From: Coriolopsis trogii
Taxonomy: Eukaryota > Basidiomycota > Agaricomycetes > Polyporales > Polyporaceae
Length of the DNA: 64,000 nt
Assembly: GCA_020543525.1 (NCBI GenBank)
Contig: JAHYIO010000008.1
Location: 496,001-560,000 of the forward strand
Direction: 5' to 3'
Position 1 is the stretch's first letter. Each line of letters starts with the position of its first letter. Both the position numbers and the translations under genes were made by a program. A model generated the notes under the pieces. That model was not told the DNA's origin and did not search any database. It saw only the letters and a list, made by a program, of their open reading frames with translations. This document shows, piece by piece, positions 47,061-57,836 of this stretch.

Positions 47061-47901
47061 ATGCCCCCTATGTGAGCGTGCCAATCACGAGCTGGGATCG
47101 AGGCCCACTGACTTTGTTGTAGACGAGACAAGTTCACCATCCACTCAAAGGCTGTCGTTTGCCAGGATGTCGAACTCAAGGGCGACATCACGATCGGTGC
47201 AGGTTGGTCAAGCATTCACTCGTCTTTTACCTTTCCCTCACATGGAGTCTTACCTCAATCCTGCAGGCACGATTGTCCACCCGAAGGCGACCATCTTCGC
47301 CATAGCAGGCCCTATAGTCATAGGTGCCGGATGTATCATCGAGGAGGGCGCCATCATTGTCAACCGGTACGTGCTGTTATGACCCACTATGTACCAAAAT
47401 ACTGACTATATGCGCCCTGTTCAAGGCGGAAGGAGGTCATGCGTATAGGAGATGATAACCTCTTCGAGATTGGCTGCCGTACGTACCTTGTTTCTCCTCC
47501 AACCCCTCTCTCGCCACACACACCGGCGGCGTGCTCAAGGAGACACGTACCGTCGCTATGCCGAAACACCGTCCTGTCCCCAACGCGTATTTACGCCTGC
47601 TCTCCCTCCAGGTGTCGAATCGCCCACCGTCGGGAACTGCAACACGGTCTGCACGCGCGCGCGCGTTCACCACACGCTCCGAATGTCCTCCTACTGCGTC
47701 ATCGGCGCCGGGGTGCTCGTCGTGCCCACCGAGGACGAGATGCTGGACGAGTACACGGTCATCTACGGCCCCGCGGCCGAGCGCCGCGTCTGGAGCGGGC
47801 GCGGGAAGGTGCAGGAGATGGACCTCAGGAGGAAGCATGCCGAGTACTTGCGCGAGATGCTCCCCAAGTTCAATCGGCTCAGGAGAGGGGATGGGGCGTG
47901 A
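47061..47901 (+). CDS. DCTN6: dynactin p27-like subunit (DCTN6), left-handed beta-helix
   Basis: Pointed-end subunit of dynactin, the dynein cofactor; in the cytosol it helps couple dynein to cargo. Five exons (47061-47071, 47123-47196, 47267-47366, 47426-47478, 47612-47901) sum to 528 nt, 175 residues. After a short start (MPPIRDKFTIHSKAVV) come hexapeptide turns of a left-handed beta helix: CQDVELKGDITIG, GTIVHPKATIFAIAGPIVIG, GCIIEEGAIIVN and DNLFEIGCRVESPTVGNCNT. It ends with a C-terminal helix (LRRKHAEYLREMLPKFNRLR). The 11-nt first exon is inferred from the splice sites and frame; it could be replaced by another first exon. The p27 assignment over p25 rests on the GDDNLFEIGC segment and length. 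Confidence 0.85.
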
Positions 47902-50046
47902 GCGCGTCGCGTGAAACCGTGAGTCTTCTGTCGTTGTTGTCGTTTGATGATCCGGGATGCTGTTGTGTGCTGTGGCTGTCGGGCTCGTTTGCTATGCAAA
48001 CCGGATTTCTTTTGTGCGTTGGGATCCAGCCTCGCGCGTGCGTCTCTCTGGTTTGTTGCATGGAATCACATCACCATTGCCTCGCGAAGAAGTCAGTCAG
48101 CCCATGAGCAAGCTAGACAGCGACAGCAGCCCTGACAGCGCATGCAGTAAACATCGGCGATGTTTCGCGCAGCTCGGCGACGTGACTCCTAAGGCAACTT
48201 TCTCCACTACCACGTCCGGGAGAGCATGAATCACCCCGAGACCGCCAGGGACAGGTGTGTTTGCATTGGGCATTGTTTGTTGTGTGTGCTGTCATGGCTG
48301 CGGCTGGTTGCGGTCGTTCGCCATACATGCGGTTTGGTGCGTCGACGTCCTCGGATATTGCGCGTCCTTGATTTATTTCTGATGTTCCATCAGCTCATAT
48401 CCTCACTGTCCTACAATCAAGCGGGAAGACAGCGAGAAGTCCTAATATCGAATAAGGCAAATATCCGGATTGCTTCGCCAAATCCGGAGATGTCGACGTA
48501 GGCAGTCCTTCGATCCGAAGCCTTCACTGCAACTCCCACTAGACTTGCGACGGAGAAGGTCCGAGCCATGAAGGAGCTGTGCCTTACGGAGTCAGCTGAG
48601 TTTCTCTCGCTCAGGGGAGTACAATGCTACGGGCCCCTATCCGTATATGCGTACTCGCATCTCTCTTGGGCGGGGCTCGGACTCGGGCTCCTACTCCCAA
48701 ACCTGGGGTGGGGTGCTCGCGCCCTGCCCCGGGACTTTGGCTCGCACCCAAAGGAAGAGAGAACGAAAAGAAAGAAGTTCCGAGCCTATGCATAGCCACG
48801 CCCGCGTAGGGCGTTGGATTCGTGAGCAGCGCGATATCGGGGCCCGTTCAGTGTCGCAGTTGGGCCAGAATCCATGTTGCGCTTCTGGGACGCATCTGGC
48901 TCTGGCGGGCTTCTGTATGCCCCGTCTTGCTGCGAGGTGAGTGCTGTTGTACAACCACGACTGAGAAAAACCCTCATCACTGATCCGACGCGTCAGATGC
49001 GCGCGTCGGGCGCACCGACACCTTCGGTCACGACCACGCTCCAAGTCACCTTTCACGAAGAAGGCGCCTTGGCAGTCTCGCTGCGCCTGTGTAAAAACAT
49101 CGTCGTTTTCCTGGGACGGTGCGGAGAGCGCATTCGATTTTGCGCGTCATACGCAAGTTGTCACGGGCCTTTTACAAAAGGCGGCGCTCTTATCCCGGTT
49201 CAGTCAACTTCAAAGGAGTCCGCCCCAAGGTCTTGCTCTCTCCCGGCCTATCCGTGGGGTTCTGCACCGCTCCTCGGCCAAGCGCTCTTCTCAGGGTAGA
49301 TTTCTTCCTGCCTCGCTTCGCTGTCGCCGAGGTTCGCTTCGATAGCCACCCTAACGTCGAGAAGATGCGGACGTTGACTGTCTCGCGTTCTCATTCCCTA
49401 CCAACACTCACCTGCTACATGCATTGCACAGCGAGCAGCGTCCGCGCGCTCCTCCACTAGCCGTGACATTTGACTGTACGCACGACTATACAGAGGACGT
49501 ATCCCGCGACCAGGTCACCAGGCACCCACCTGTGCTTCGAATCGATAAGTCGTTCGGCGCAGTCGACGTTTCTCAGGGCCGTTACTACCACAAAGCTGTG
49601 TGGCACGGTAAGCTGATGACGTGCATGGGCGAATAGTTTTCTCTTCGCATTGTCTACTTTTGGGGTGTTTGTTAGTGGGACTGTCCCCTGAACTACTGTT
49701 TTGCAGCATGGCCGTCTCGCGCCAAGTGCCAAATGATAGCTGTATAGGGATGTGTCGGCAGCGTTCGTCTCGGGTTTCCCAGCATTGGGCATGCGGGTTT
49801 TCATTTGGGTGTGAGGCCGCGCATCGATCACCACCTAAGCTGACTGCTACAGACAACACAGACACGGTTCTCATATAATCATGGCGGTGCGGATGATGCT
49901 TCTCGTGGCATACAAACCTTGTTTCTGTTTCTCGAATTCGTTATTAGCCGACGTCGATGACCGGCCTCGGGTTCCAGCTGCGCTACGGCGATGATTCCAC
50001 CATAGGAGCGCCGATTCAAGCTGGACCCGCCACAACACGTTGAGTG
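47902..50046. other. intergenic, no gene seen
   Basis: Over 2 kb without a supported exon on either strand. It may contain old, unrecognisable remnants. Confidence 0.4.
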
Positions 50047-50053
50047 TATAAAA
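50047..50053 (+). promoter_or_regulatory. TATA box of the small Zn2Cys6 gene
   Basis: GTATAAAA lies about 88 nt upstream of the ATG at 50136. Confidence 0.55.
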
Positions 50054-50135
50054 CATCGGCATTCAAGACGTTCAGGACATGCAACACCCTCCCTGACTGA
50101 ACTGCCCACAACCCCCATACCTCGCCCGAAAGCCC

Positions 50136-50730
50136 ATGCCCGATTTCCACAGCCTGCAAGAGTCGGTAATAAGTCGCGTATTGGAACGCGACCTTCTTCC
50201 CGGCACAGACCTCGGCGGAGTGGTCGTCTCTCTACCACCCACGGTCGTCACTCTCCGCATAGAGTTCCCTGACGGGACTGTTAGGGACATCCTGCTGGAG
50301 GCTCCGGCGCACACATTCCCTCTCATGCCCGGTGAGTCGTACCGTCCGCCCGCACATGTCACTTTGACTTGACGTCGCACTTCCCATCGATTCCACCGTG
50401 TTCGTTCGCCGGCCGCGCTCCAGTTGAAGGTGCGGGCGCGCCTTCGCCCACCGGGCCGTCCGTCACGCCCGCTGTGCAGGACGTTCCGCAGACGCTGTCG
50501 ATCGGACAACCGCCCGCGGAGCCGTTGCCGAGCAAAGCCACGTCGGGCAAGCCTGCAGTACGTCCCCTCCCCTCTCGCGTCCTCGTTTCTGTCCACCCCC
50601 TCCTGCGTGTCACTGAGCGGTCGAATCACAGTGCAAGAGCTGTCGTAAGGCTCGGAAGAAGTGCGAGGGCGGACCCCCGTGCGCTCGATGCCGCGACAAC
50701 GTCCTTTCGTGCGAGCCCCACTCGAAGTGA
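50136..50730 (+). CDS. small protein with C-terminal Zn2Cys6 cluster (family member 2)
   Basis: Exons 50136-50331, 50424-50557 and 50632-50730 sum to 429 nt, 142 residues. Residues 1-28 can form an amphipathic helix (LQESVISRVLERDLL). Residues 29-66 carry the family segment VVVSLPPTVVTLRIEFPDG and then an alternating hydrophobic run to FPLMP. A Pro/Ala/Ser-rich linker of about 45 residues follows. The last exon is a complete GAL4-type binuclear zinc cluster, C-x2-C-x6-C-x5-C-x2-C-x6-C (CKSCRKARKKCEGGPPCARC and onward), ending a few residues later. Such clusters normally sit at the N-terminus of regulators many times this size. It probably binds DNA, but it has no fungal-specific transcription-factor middle domain; function unknown. 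Confidence 0.78.
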
Positions 50731-51452
50731 GCTCTGCTCTGGAGTATGCAAATGAAGGGAGTTGGCTCGTACAGAGGAGGCCGTGTCTGCGGTCGGGGAT
50801 GGGGACGGTCGTTACAGTCTTCACTCTCCACTGGCGCGCACCATATGATCTGCCTGCGATGTGCCACGTCTCAACTGTGACCTCGGGATTTGCTTGTACG
50901 ATGGAGGGATATCCTATGGCGGAATGGAGAGCAGGAATAGAAAGAGAAGAGGTTGGGTCCTCCTGAAGTAATCATCGCGTTCGCTCGTTGTTGTATTGCG
51001 ACCTAGAATTGTATCGCGCGACTGTGAACTCTGACTGTCCCGACGCAACTCAGTCGTCTTCTACTGAGAAAAGGGTGATCATGCATGGGCAGGAATGTGG
51101 GGGGATCAGGATGTGCCTAGGGGGAAGGTACGCTGGACTCTGAGAATGGAGCGTCTACCGAACGCACATTCCCGGTGAGAACAGGACCTCATCAATCCAC
51201 CTCAGCGCCGCCATACGCCAAATCCAGAGGCGGCGACGCATTCGGCGCTTGTCCGTATGCGTTCCGTGTGGTCTCAGATGGATGTCTCTTCATCGTGTCA
51301 TTGCTGACCCTGTCTACGAATGACCTAATTTCAAATAGCGTATGATGGGGAATAGAGCTGCCGTCCACGCAGCATTACTGCTTCGTGTCTTCCGAGTACA
51401 CCTTCGCATCTCTCAGCGGCGCTCTCGATTTGGCCGGTGAGGGATGCTATAT
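50731..51452. other. intergenic, upstream region of family member 3
   Basis: Contains AGAGGCGGCGAC at 51226-51237. No supported exon. Confidence 0.45.
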
Positions 51453-51461
51453 GCTATAAAG
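51453..51461 (+). promoter_or_regulatory. TATA box of family member 3
   Basis: GCTATAAAG lies about 70 nt before the ATG at 51529. Confidence 0.55.
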
Positions 51462-51528
51462 CTGCTTTGCGAATGCGTTTGTCTACCACTCTCCCCTTCA
51501 AGTTCTTTACCCTCACTGGCACTGGACC

Positions 51529-52035
51529 ATGCCTAGCGACTGCTCACCAGTTGATTCTGGAGCCGATCCATCCCCATTCACCGCCTATATTCTCTTTCCC
51601 CCTGCAACCGCTCAGGTTCGGATTGACCTTGAAAACGGCGAACACGAAATGCGGACGATCAACTTGCCAGCGTTCAAGGTCCCTCTCGGAGTTGACTCCG
51701 GGATCCTACGTCCTTCGTGTACCCCTGGGCCCACCATTCCGGGGTCGCATGGAGAGCTTTCAAATACTCAAGAGCCCCCGTCTTCTGTCAATACGAGCGA
51801 ATCAGCGGGTGTGCAGCTTGCACAATCTGCTGCAGATTTGACGTACAACAACCTTGTCAGTATACCACCGCTACGCCTATACGAGTACGATGTTCACCTT
51901 GCTTATTTTTTCTAGGATTCCGACCCCTCGCACCAGTTTCACACCGCAGGGCACCCCCTAGAACGTAGTACGCATGCATTTTCAAGTCAGAGATTGAGTA
52001 GTAGAGCACGCACTGATGGTACGTTAGGGGACTGA
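51529..52035 (+). CDS. small protein of unknown function (family member 3)
   Basis: Exons 51529-51855 and 51916-52035 sum to 447 nt, 148 residues. The N-terminal segment FTAYILFPPATAQVRIDLEN followed by MRTINLPAFKVPLG is the closest match in this window to the gene at 5087 (TAHLVFPSTTAHVRIEYSNG then MVDLPPLIVPIP). The remainder is Ser/Thr/Pro-rich and probably disordered. There is no zinc cluster in the second exon. A GTACG just before the stop leaves open the possibility of a further exon, but no Cys-rich exon was found in the next 700 nt. Confidence 0.68.
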
Positions 52036-52775
52036 TCACGGCAGTCAGAAATCATTCAGATGACTGGGGCATGGTATCCTGCTTCTTTTTGGCTACTTGG
52101 TTTCAGAGTCGGAAACCTGTATGACCTAGTTTGTACCAGATATGTGTCCTATTATGAATTTTTTTAATTCTGGAGAATCAAGACACTCGCCCATCTTCCA
52201 AGTCCGAGTCGTGGCTGGGTAGAGCAAATTTGTTAAACTAAACTTGTAGACTGTTATACACCCACGGCTCAGTGCGCCACTCCCGAGACGACCGCTATTT
52301 TGACAACCAGGCTGTTAACCTAGATTGAGAATACATACTTAACACTAGAGTACGTCAGGAGTGAGAATGAGATAGTCGCACAACGAAAGAACGGACAGCA
52401 AGCGCTCGAGTCGGCGTTTGAATGTGGCGGCAAGGGTGATCGGAGATCCCACTTTGCAACCGCGACGAAGGTCACTAGCTTCAACCTGCCAAAATCGGAC
52501 TCAGGACCTGTGCAAGATCTCGTTGAACAGCCATGTGTCGACACAATAGTAGCAGGAAGAGTCGGCGCTCTCAAAGGAAAGGCGGCGACCAAGGTGTATA
52601 AGTCACCTCCCGCTCTGCCACGTTGAAGGACGCGGAGGCAACAACTCCTCTACTCAGACTGTATAGTCCTCCTCCCCTCCCTCTCCAATCGTTCCTCTCC
52701 CAGGCTGTACTCAACTGCAACTGATACCACGTACACGCCACTAGTTACTGCGAGCAATCATACCCACGGGCGCCG
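52036..52775. other. intergenic, upstream region of family member 4
   Basis: GGCGGCGAC at 52581-52589 and a TATA-like GTGTATAAG just after it (about 180 nt before the ATG). No supported exon. Confidence 0.45.
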
Positions 52776-53734
52776 ATGTCAGAGTTCCTGGATCCAAACC
52801 AAATCTACGAAGCGCTCCTCCGGGCTGGCCTGAGGGGCGAGGAGTCGATACCGAATGTCGTTCGCATTACCCTCCTCTGCCCAGCCAGGACTGCCCTTAT
52901 TGTTGCACCTGTTCCAAATGGGAGTGGGTTCCAAACAGCCGAGTTCATCGTCCCTGCGTTACATGTTTCTCTCACTTCGGGTGCGTGCTATATGTACTAG
53001 ATTCGACCTGCTCTCACGCTTTACCTTCGCGAATTCAGACACAGTTGTCCCTAGGCTTGCGCCCCAGCTGGACGCGACGTCTACCACCCATGACACTGCC
53101 ATCCCCACAATCGTTCACGCGCGCGCGACGTCCTTGACATCCTCAACGTCTTTGACATCTCCCATCACATCTTCAGCGACACAAGCCGCTCCCTCGGAGT
53201 CGCAATCCCTTCTACACGACCAGGGTGACAACGTGGTACTCTCTCATGATACCTCGATGCCGGTCAGTTATTAGACTTCCCGTCAAGAATTGCCCGAGGG
53301 CCTCATCATTTGCATCAGTGCTCCGACAGCTCGCCCTTCGATATGCCCGGGCCTCCAGACGAATACATGCCCTATACTGACAGCAACATGGGTGAAGGCG
53401 TGGGCGACGGTCTAGCTGCGTACGCACATGTGGAATGGGGAGAGCCACTCGCACATGGTTGCGACGATCTTTACGAGTCAGGTATGAGGTCCATTCTCGT
53501 ACTACCACCAGATACTGAGGATCGACAGTAGACTCTGAGTTGACCGATACGAGGATTAGGGGAGATTATCCTTTGACCCGTGATACCTCCCTGATCCCCG
53601 GAAATCTGAGCAGCTACTATGCTCTGGCCGGTTCCATCGACGAGAGGACAGGCCTGATGACCAGTGAGCCATCCATAAGCGCAGAGGTCGAGTTATCCTC
53701 CTGGGAGGACAGACCAATGGAGTCGGGTACTTGA
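52776..53734 (+). CDS. acidic protein of unknown function (family member 4)
   Basis: Four exons, 52776-52980, 53039-53262, 53319-53481 and 53529-53734, sum to 798 nt, 265 residues. The N-terminus (FLDPNQIYEALLRAGLRGEE) is a likely helix, as in member 2, followed by the family-like segment VVRITLLCPARTALIVAPVP and FIVPALHVSL. A Thr/Ser/Pro linker (residues about 70-140) leads to a long acidic tail that is rich in Asp, Glu, Tyr and Ser, with no zinc cluster. The tail resembles an acidic activation-type region in composition only; that is speculation. All junctions are GT..AG and keep the frame. Confidence 0.65.
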
Positions 53735-54311
53735 AATGACGATACTGAGCTTGTATGCGGCTGTAGAACCGAGTTTGAGGGACACATTGAAGGCGAAACT
53801 TGGTAGCACACGATGAAGGGCAGGAGTACCGCTACTGATAGAATAGTACCAATGTCTGGGACAAACAACGTCACATAGCCATAGATCATTAAAGCGGAAT
53901 TTTATACGACTTATTTGGCAGATTGACGTCTGTCCGGGTGCAATAGTGCCACATCCTATGCAAGGCAGGACAACGGCGACTTCGCATGAGCTCCCTCCCA
54001 TGCTCAGTACGAAGGCGGCGTATCCCCTCCTATGACAAGACTGTCTCCGCACATCTTGTGCCCCTCTCTCCCAGCCCATCCCGGTCAACTATAGTCGACA
54101 TTACAGCTATAGCCATATGTATATCTACTCGGTACGACTCGACCTTCACAAAGAAATCAAACAGTCCCCAGTCTCAGGCCCCAAATGTCCTTCTCCGAGT
54201 CGGACTGTCCAGTGAAACGCTTTACTCTCAAGCACATCGACTTTCATGCACGTTGGGGCAATACTGAGGATAAGTCGTATAATACACAAGTAAGCCAATC
54301 CTCTCTTAAAC
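53735..54311. other. intergenic between convergent family members 4 and 5
   Basis: No supported gene. Confidence 0.45.
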
Positions 54312-55056
54312 TCAGGCAACAGGCGGCGCCGATGCGCCGCACCTCTGCTCTCGCACAGACACCCGCCTGACGCAGCTGGTTGGGTTGCGCTTGCAGCCCT
54401 TGCACGGGAAGACCCCCTCGCATTTCTTCTTCTTCTCATGACATCTCGTGCACTGAATTTGCAGTCGCAAGTCAGAAGACGGAGTAAAGAGGACGTTCAA
54501 GCTGGGAAACACACGTACCACATCTTTCTTCGAACGTAGTCCCCGTCCAGCACTCAGGCTCGAGACCCCAAGGCGCTGCGCAGCTGAACGTTGTAACAGC
54601 CTTTGGGTCGATGTCTTCTTGCTGGACGTGCGGTGGGAAGCCGGGCTCAGCATAGGCGGAGAAGATGGGGCTGCTGTAGTGGACGGATGCGCTATGGCTG
54701 TTGGAAGACGCGGTGAGAACGTCGAAGACGAGAGCATACAGGGATGGTTCCGTCCTCGGAAGGCGTATGTCCCACTCACAGGTTGAATCGTGTCTATCCT
54801 GATGTTCCCCCATCACATGCCGCTCGTCTAGGTTGCAAACCGTTTGTACGACTCTCCCGTCGGACCCGCAGAACAGGATCACGGCAGGCGGAGAGTTTGC
54901 CGCAGTGGCAGGAAGGAGAAGATCGACGTGTGTTGAGAGAGTGGTTCTGCTCAATGGCCCTAAGGGGTCAGTGAACGGACGGGTAGCTTCCCGTAACTGA
55001 GTTTGAAGGGCACGAGTCCAGCTGACATCTGCCCCGCTGCTTGTTGAACCTTGCAT
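54312..55056 (-). CDS. small protein with C-terminal Zn2Cys6 cluster (family member 5)
   Basis: Exons 55056-54780, 54697-54519 and 54452-54312 sum to 597 nt, 198 residues. A short N-terminal region (VSWTRALQTQLREATRP) precedes the family-like segment THVDLLLPATAANSPPAVIL and a GSDGRVVQTVCNL run. A Ser/Thr/Pro-rich basic linker follows, ending KKDV. The last exon encodes a complete cluster C-x2-C-x6-C-x5-C-x2-C-x6-C (CTRCHEKKKKCEGVFPCKGC and onward) and 20 more residues. The intron immediately before the first cluster Cys is in phase 0, exactly as in the gene at 50136. In the exon-2 region a second frame is also open for about 270 nt; the frame used is fixed by the strong GTGAGT donor and the cluster. 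Confidence 0.75.
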
Positions 55057-55491
55057 TCTGATCCCGTCGACGAATAGAGGATCACTGATTCGGAGTGGGA
55101 GGGAGCGGACCAAGCTGTGACCGACACATCTGTGCGGGAGTGTGTTCTTAAAGGCGGGTTCCTCAGAGTCGTCGCCGCTCTCGTTTGGGTAAGTAGCGGT
55201 GCGTCGGCGTTGAATCGACGGCCGGGGATGCCGGGCGCTCGCCGGTGAACGGAGCGAGAAACACCCCCGCACGCCCTGGGTCGACCGTCGAGAGGTACTC
55301 CGTAGTCGATGTTCGTACGGAGGTCAAACGCGCCCAAGCGGGATGCTCGTCGTGACTGGTACACGCGTCATAGTAGTATTGATGTCTGGCAATTCGAACA
55401 TGCATCTCCGCATTCCTGTACATGAGTGCTTTTCTCCGATGTCGGGAGTCCTGTGCCGATCGACTCAGCCACAGGAATGCGACAACGGTCT

Positions 55492-57836
55492 TCACGGGCT
55501 GATACGACGATTCGGCACCAGCTCAGCGGCCTTCGCGCCGACCTCGCAATCCCCCTCAACGGTTCCCTGCGAGTCCAGGTGGTAGTCAATGTGCACCTTG
55601 TCACCCTCGGTCTCGGTCGTGACTTTCACATTGATGGCCCGCGGCCGGTCCTCCTCCACCTGCGTAGGCGTCGTTGAGCGTTCAAAAGGTTCCACTCAGT
55701 CATTGTAGTCATGAGACAGACCTGCGGCACGTTCCACTGCTCGACTACCGCCATACGTCGTGCGCGTGCAAAAATGTTATACGAGGCCGAGGCTTCTTCT
55801 AGCCCGAGAATCTCCGTTCCCCTCACGACGTTGAACTTTCTGGAGTTGAGTCTGCAGAGATATACGCGTCCAGCGAATAAGTTCATGGGAGTTTCAAGTG
55901 GGCTATCGTGCAGTTAAAAACACGTACACCGAGAGTAACATGTTCGCATGTACTGCCGCATACGGACATGCGCATCAGCAGTGAGACTGGTTGAACAAGA
56001 TGCAGTGGCAGGAGGACGCACATCTGGTAGTGATGATGGTAAAGCTGCCGTAGATCAGATTCCCAGGCATTGTCGCAACCTATCATTTCTCTCAGTAATC
56101 GGTATGTCTAATCGCTTGGCGTATGCCGCATACCAAGATTAGGGAGACGAAATTGCTTATTCTGATACAACGCGGATTAGTGACAGTCTCATCCTTGCCT
56201 CAGTATTCGCATGGACTCACGCCGTGAGGAGCCCTAGCGTCCATACGGGAAGTCAGAATCTCAGGCGGTATGGGGAAAAGCAGCAAGAGACGTGGACACA
56301 CCTGTGTTTACCACATATAGGGAGAGTACATCCCAGGGTGTGTCAGTCCTGTATATTTTTGCCGTTGAGCTTGTGCCTCGGGGTCAGAAGATGAGAGACA
56401 TTCACCTTGGGGATCTAGTACGGCTGCGACGTAATGCCGCAAGTAGTGAGCCCGTGAGCAAGATGTCTGCAGCCATGGTCGCCCCAAAACATGCGGTATT
56501 CATCAATTGCTGATACAAAAAGTCAGTCGCTAGCTCATATTGTACACTGTTTTCAATTCCACACTCACATTTATCTTCAACAAATGCAGAAACTGCACTG
56601 AGGACCCGGAAATGCTGCAAATATATGAGTAACCTTACGGAAGCCAAGCGCACGCCGGCTGAGTAACTCGCCTTTTGATGCTTGATACTGGAATGTTCGG
56701 GACTTCAGCCGCCACAATGATGCAATATGCATAGGCTTCAACGTACCAGCAGAGAATGCTAAGAGGATCGAACCGTCAGTTTCAGTATACATGAGGTTGA
56801 CTCTGGGTGTGATCCTCACCAAACTCAGCTACCAGGAACATGGACTAATCGGGTGAGGCTTGTATGAGTATACCAGCGTGATTTCGACTCCCGTGGTGAA
56901 CTTACCGCAATCCAGGCAAGAACGCAGTGTCGTCGATCAACTAAAAAGAACGGGGACATATTGAATACATCATAATCAGTGAGCATTGTCGTGGAATTAC
57001 TGACTCAATGCTATGCGACGAACAAAGAATCTGAGGTGAAGTTGTCATATTAGCGCTAGCAGTGTAGATCAAGATGCTCACGTCTGGGTTACGGCCATGA
57101 CTATGCCCTACAGCAAAAGACGTAAACGAATCCACGCCACGTGAGCGTAAGAAATTTATGAACGTCTCTACACGCGACGTACTCCGAAAACCGGCACGAG
57201 CTAATCAGACACAATATGGTTAGTACATGGGCGGTGTTCCTGTCTGAACGATGCATACTGAGATTGACCTAGACACATGGCCAATTTGTTCATAAGCTCG
57301 TGAACCACCAGAATGTTACGCACCATGATTCACTGAGTAACGCCTGCGGATTGAAGTAGTTCGTTACGAGATACGAGTAGCTGGGACACGTCATGTAAGA
57401 GGTAACAATTAATGGGTTACGAGCGCGCATACCTTGCGTGCATCGTGAAGACGGCATGCGAGGTTTCCAGAGCCCTGAGTACAAAAGGATCCCCTGCTGG
57501 TCTGAACACCGCATAAGCCCAGCAATCACACAGACGCACATTGTTACTATAACCTGTAGCGTGGTGAAGAGGGAAGATTTACATGACACTCATATGCAAT
57601 CGATCCACTATGTCACTCACCAGGACCCTAATAAACGTCGTATCTGTGGGATACAAGCGGAAATATCTATACAGCTGATGAAGACTGATTCCGTAGAGCC
57701 TGACCGCGCAGGGTATCATCAGCCGAGAGCCACGACGAGACGAGGAAGGTACATACACAAGGCCGACGAATGTTCCGAGTAGCCATGCCCCGAAGGTATT
57801 ATCGAGCTTGGGTATAGAGGGTAGTACGTCGCTCAT
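55492..57836 (-). CDS. DUF6534-type membrane protein A
   Basis: Agaricomycete-specific seven-helix family, function unknown. The first exon begins SIPKLDNTFGAWLLGTFVGL, the classic start of the family, and exon 2 reads LYGISLHQLYRYFRLYPTD. Later exons contain SYLVTNYFNPQALL, then AADILLTGSLLAALRRSRT joined to TDTPWDVLSLYVVNT, which is the DUF6534 core. After LNSRKFNVVRGTEILGLEEA comes a hydrophilic cytosolic tail with INVKVTTETEGDKVHIDYHL. About nine exons are expected; middle exon borders are not all fixed. It is paralogous to the next gene upstream on the same strand. Confidence 0.7.

Noticed and set aside
47439..48107. 222-codon frame over the dynactin gene
   Set aside because: Different frame from the beta-helix exons and contains only Arg-rich antisense-like sequence.
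54472..55272. Unspliced 266-codon minus-strand frame as the true form of family member 5
   Set aside because: A strong GTGAGT donor at 54779 and a matching acceptor lead in frame to the complete zinc cluster. The unspliced frame misses it.
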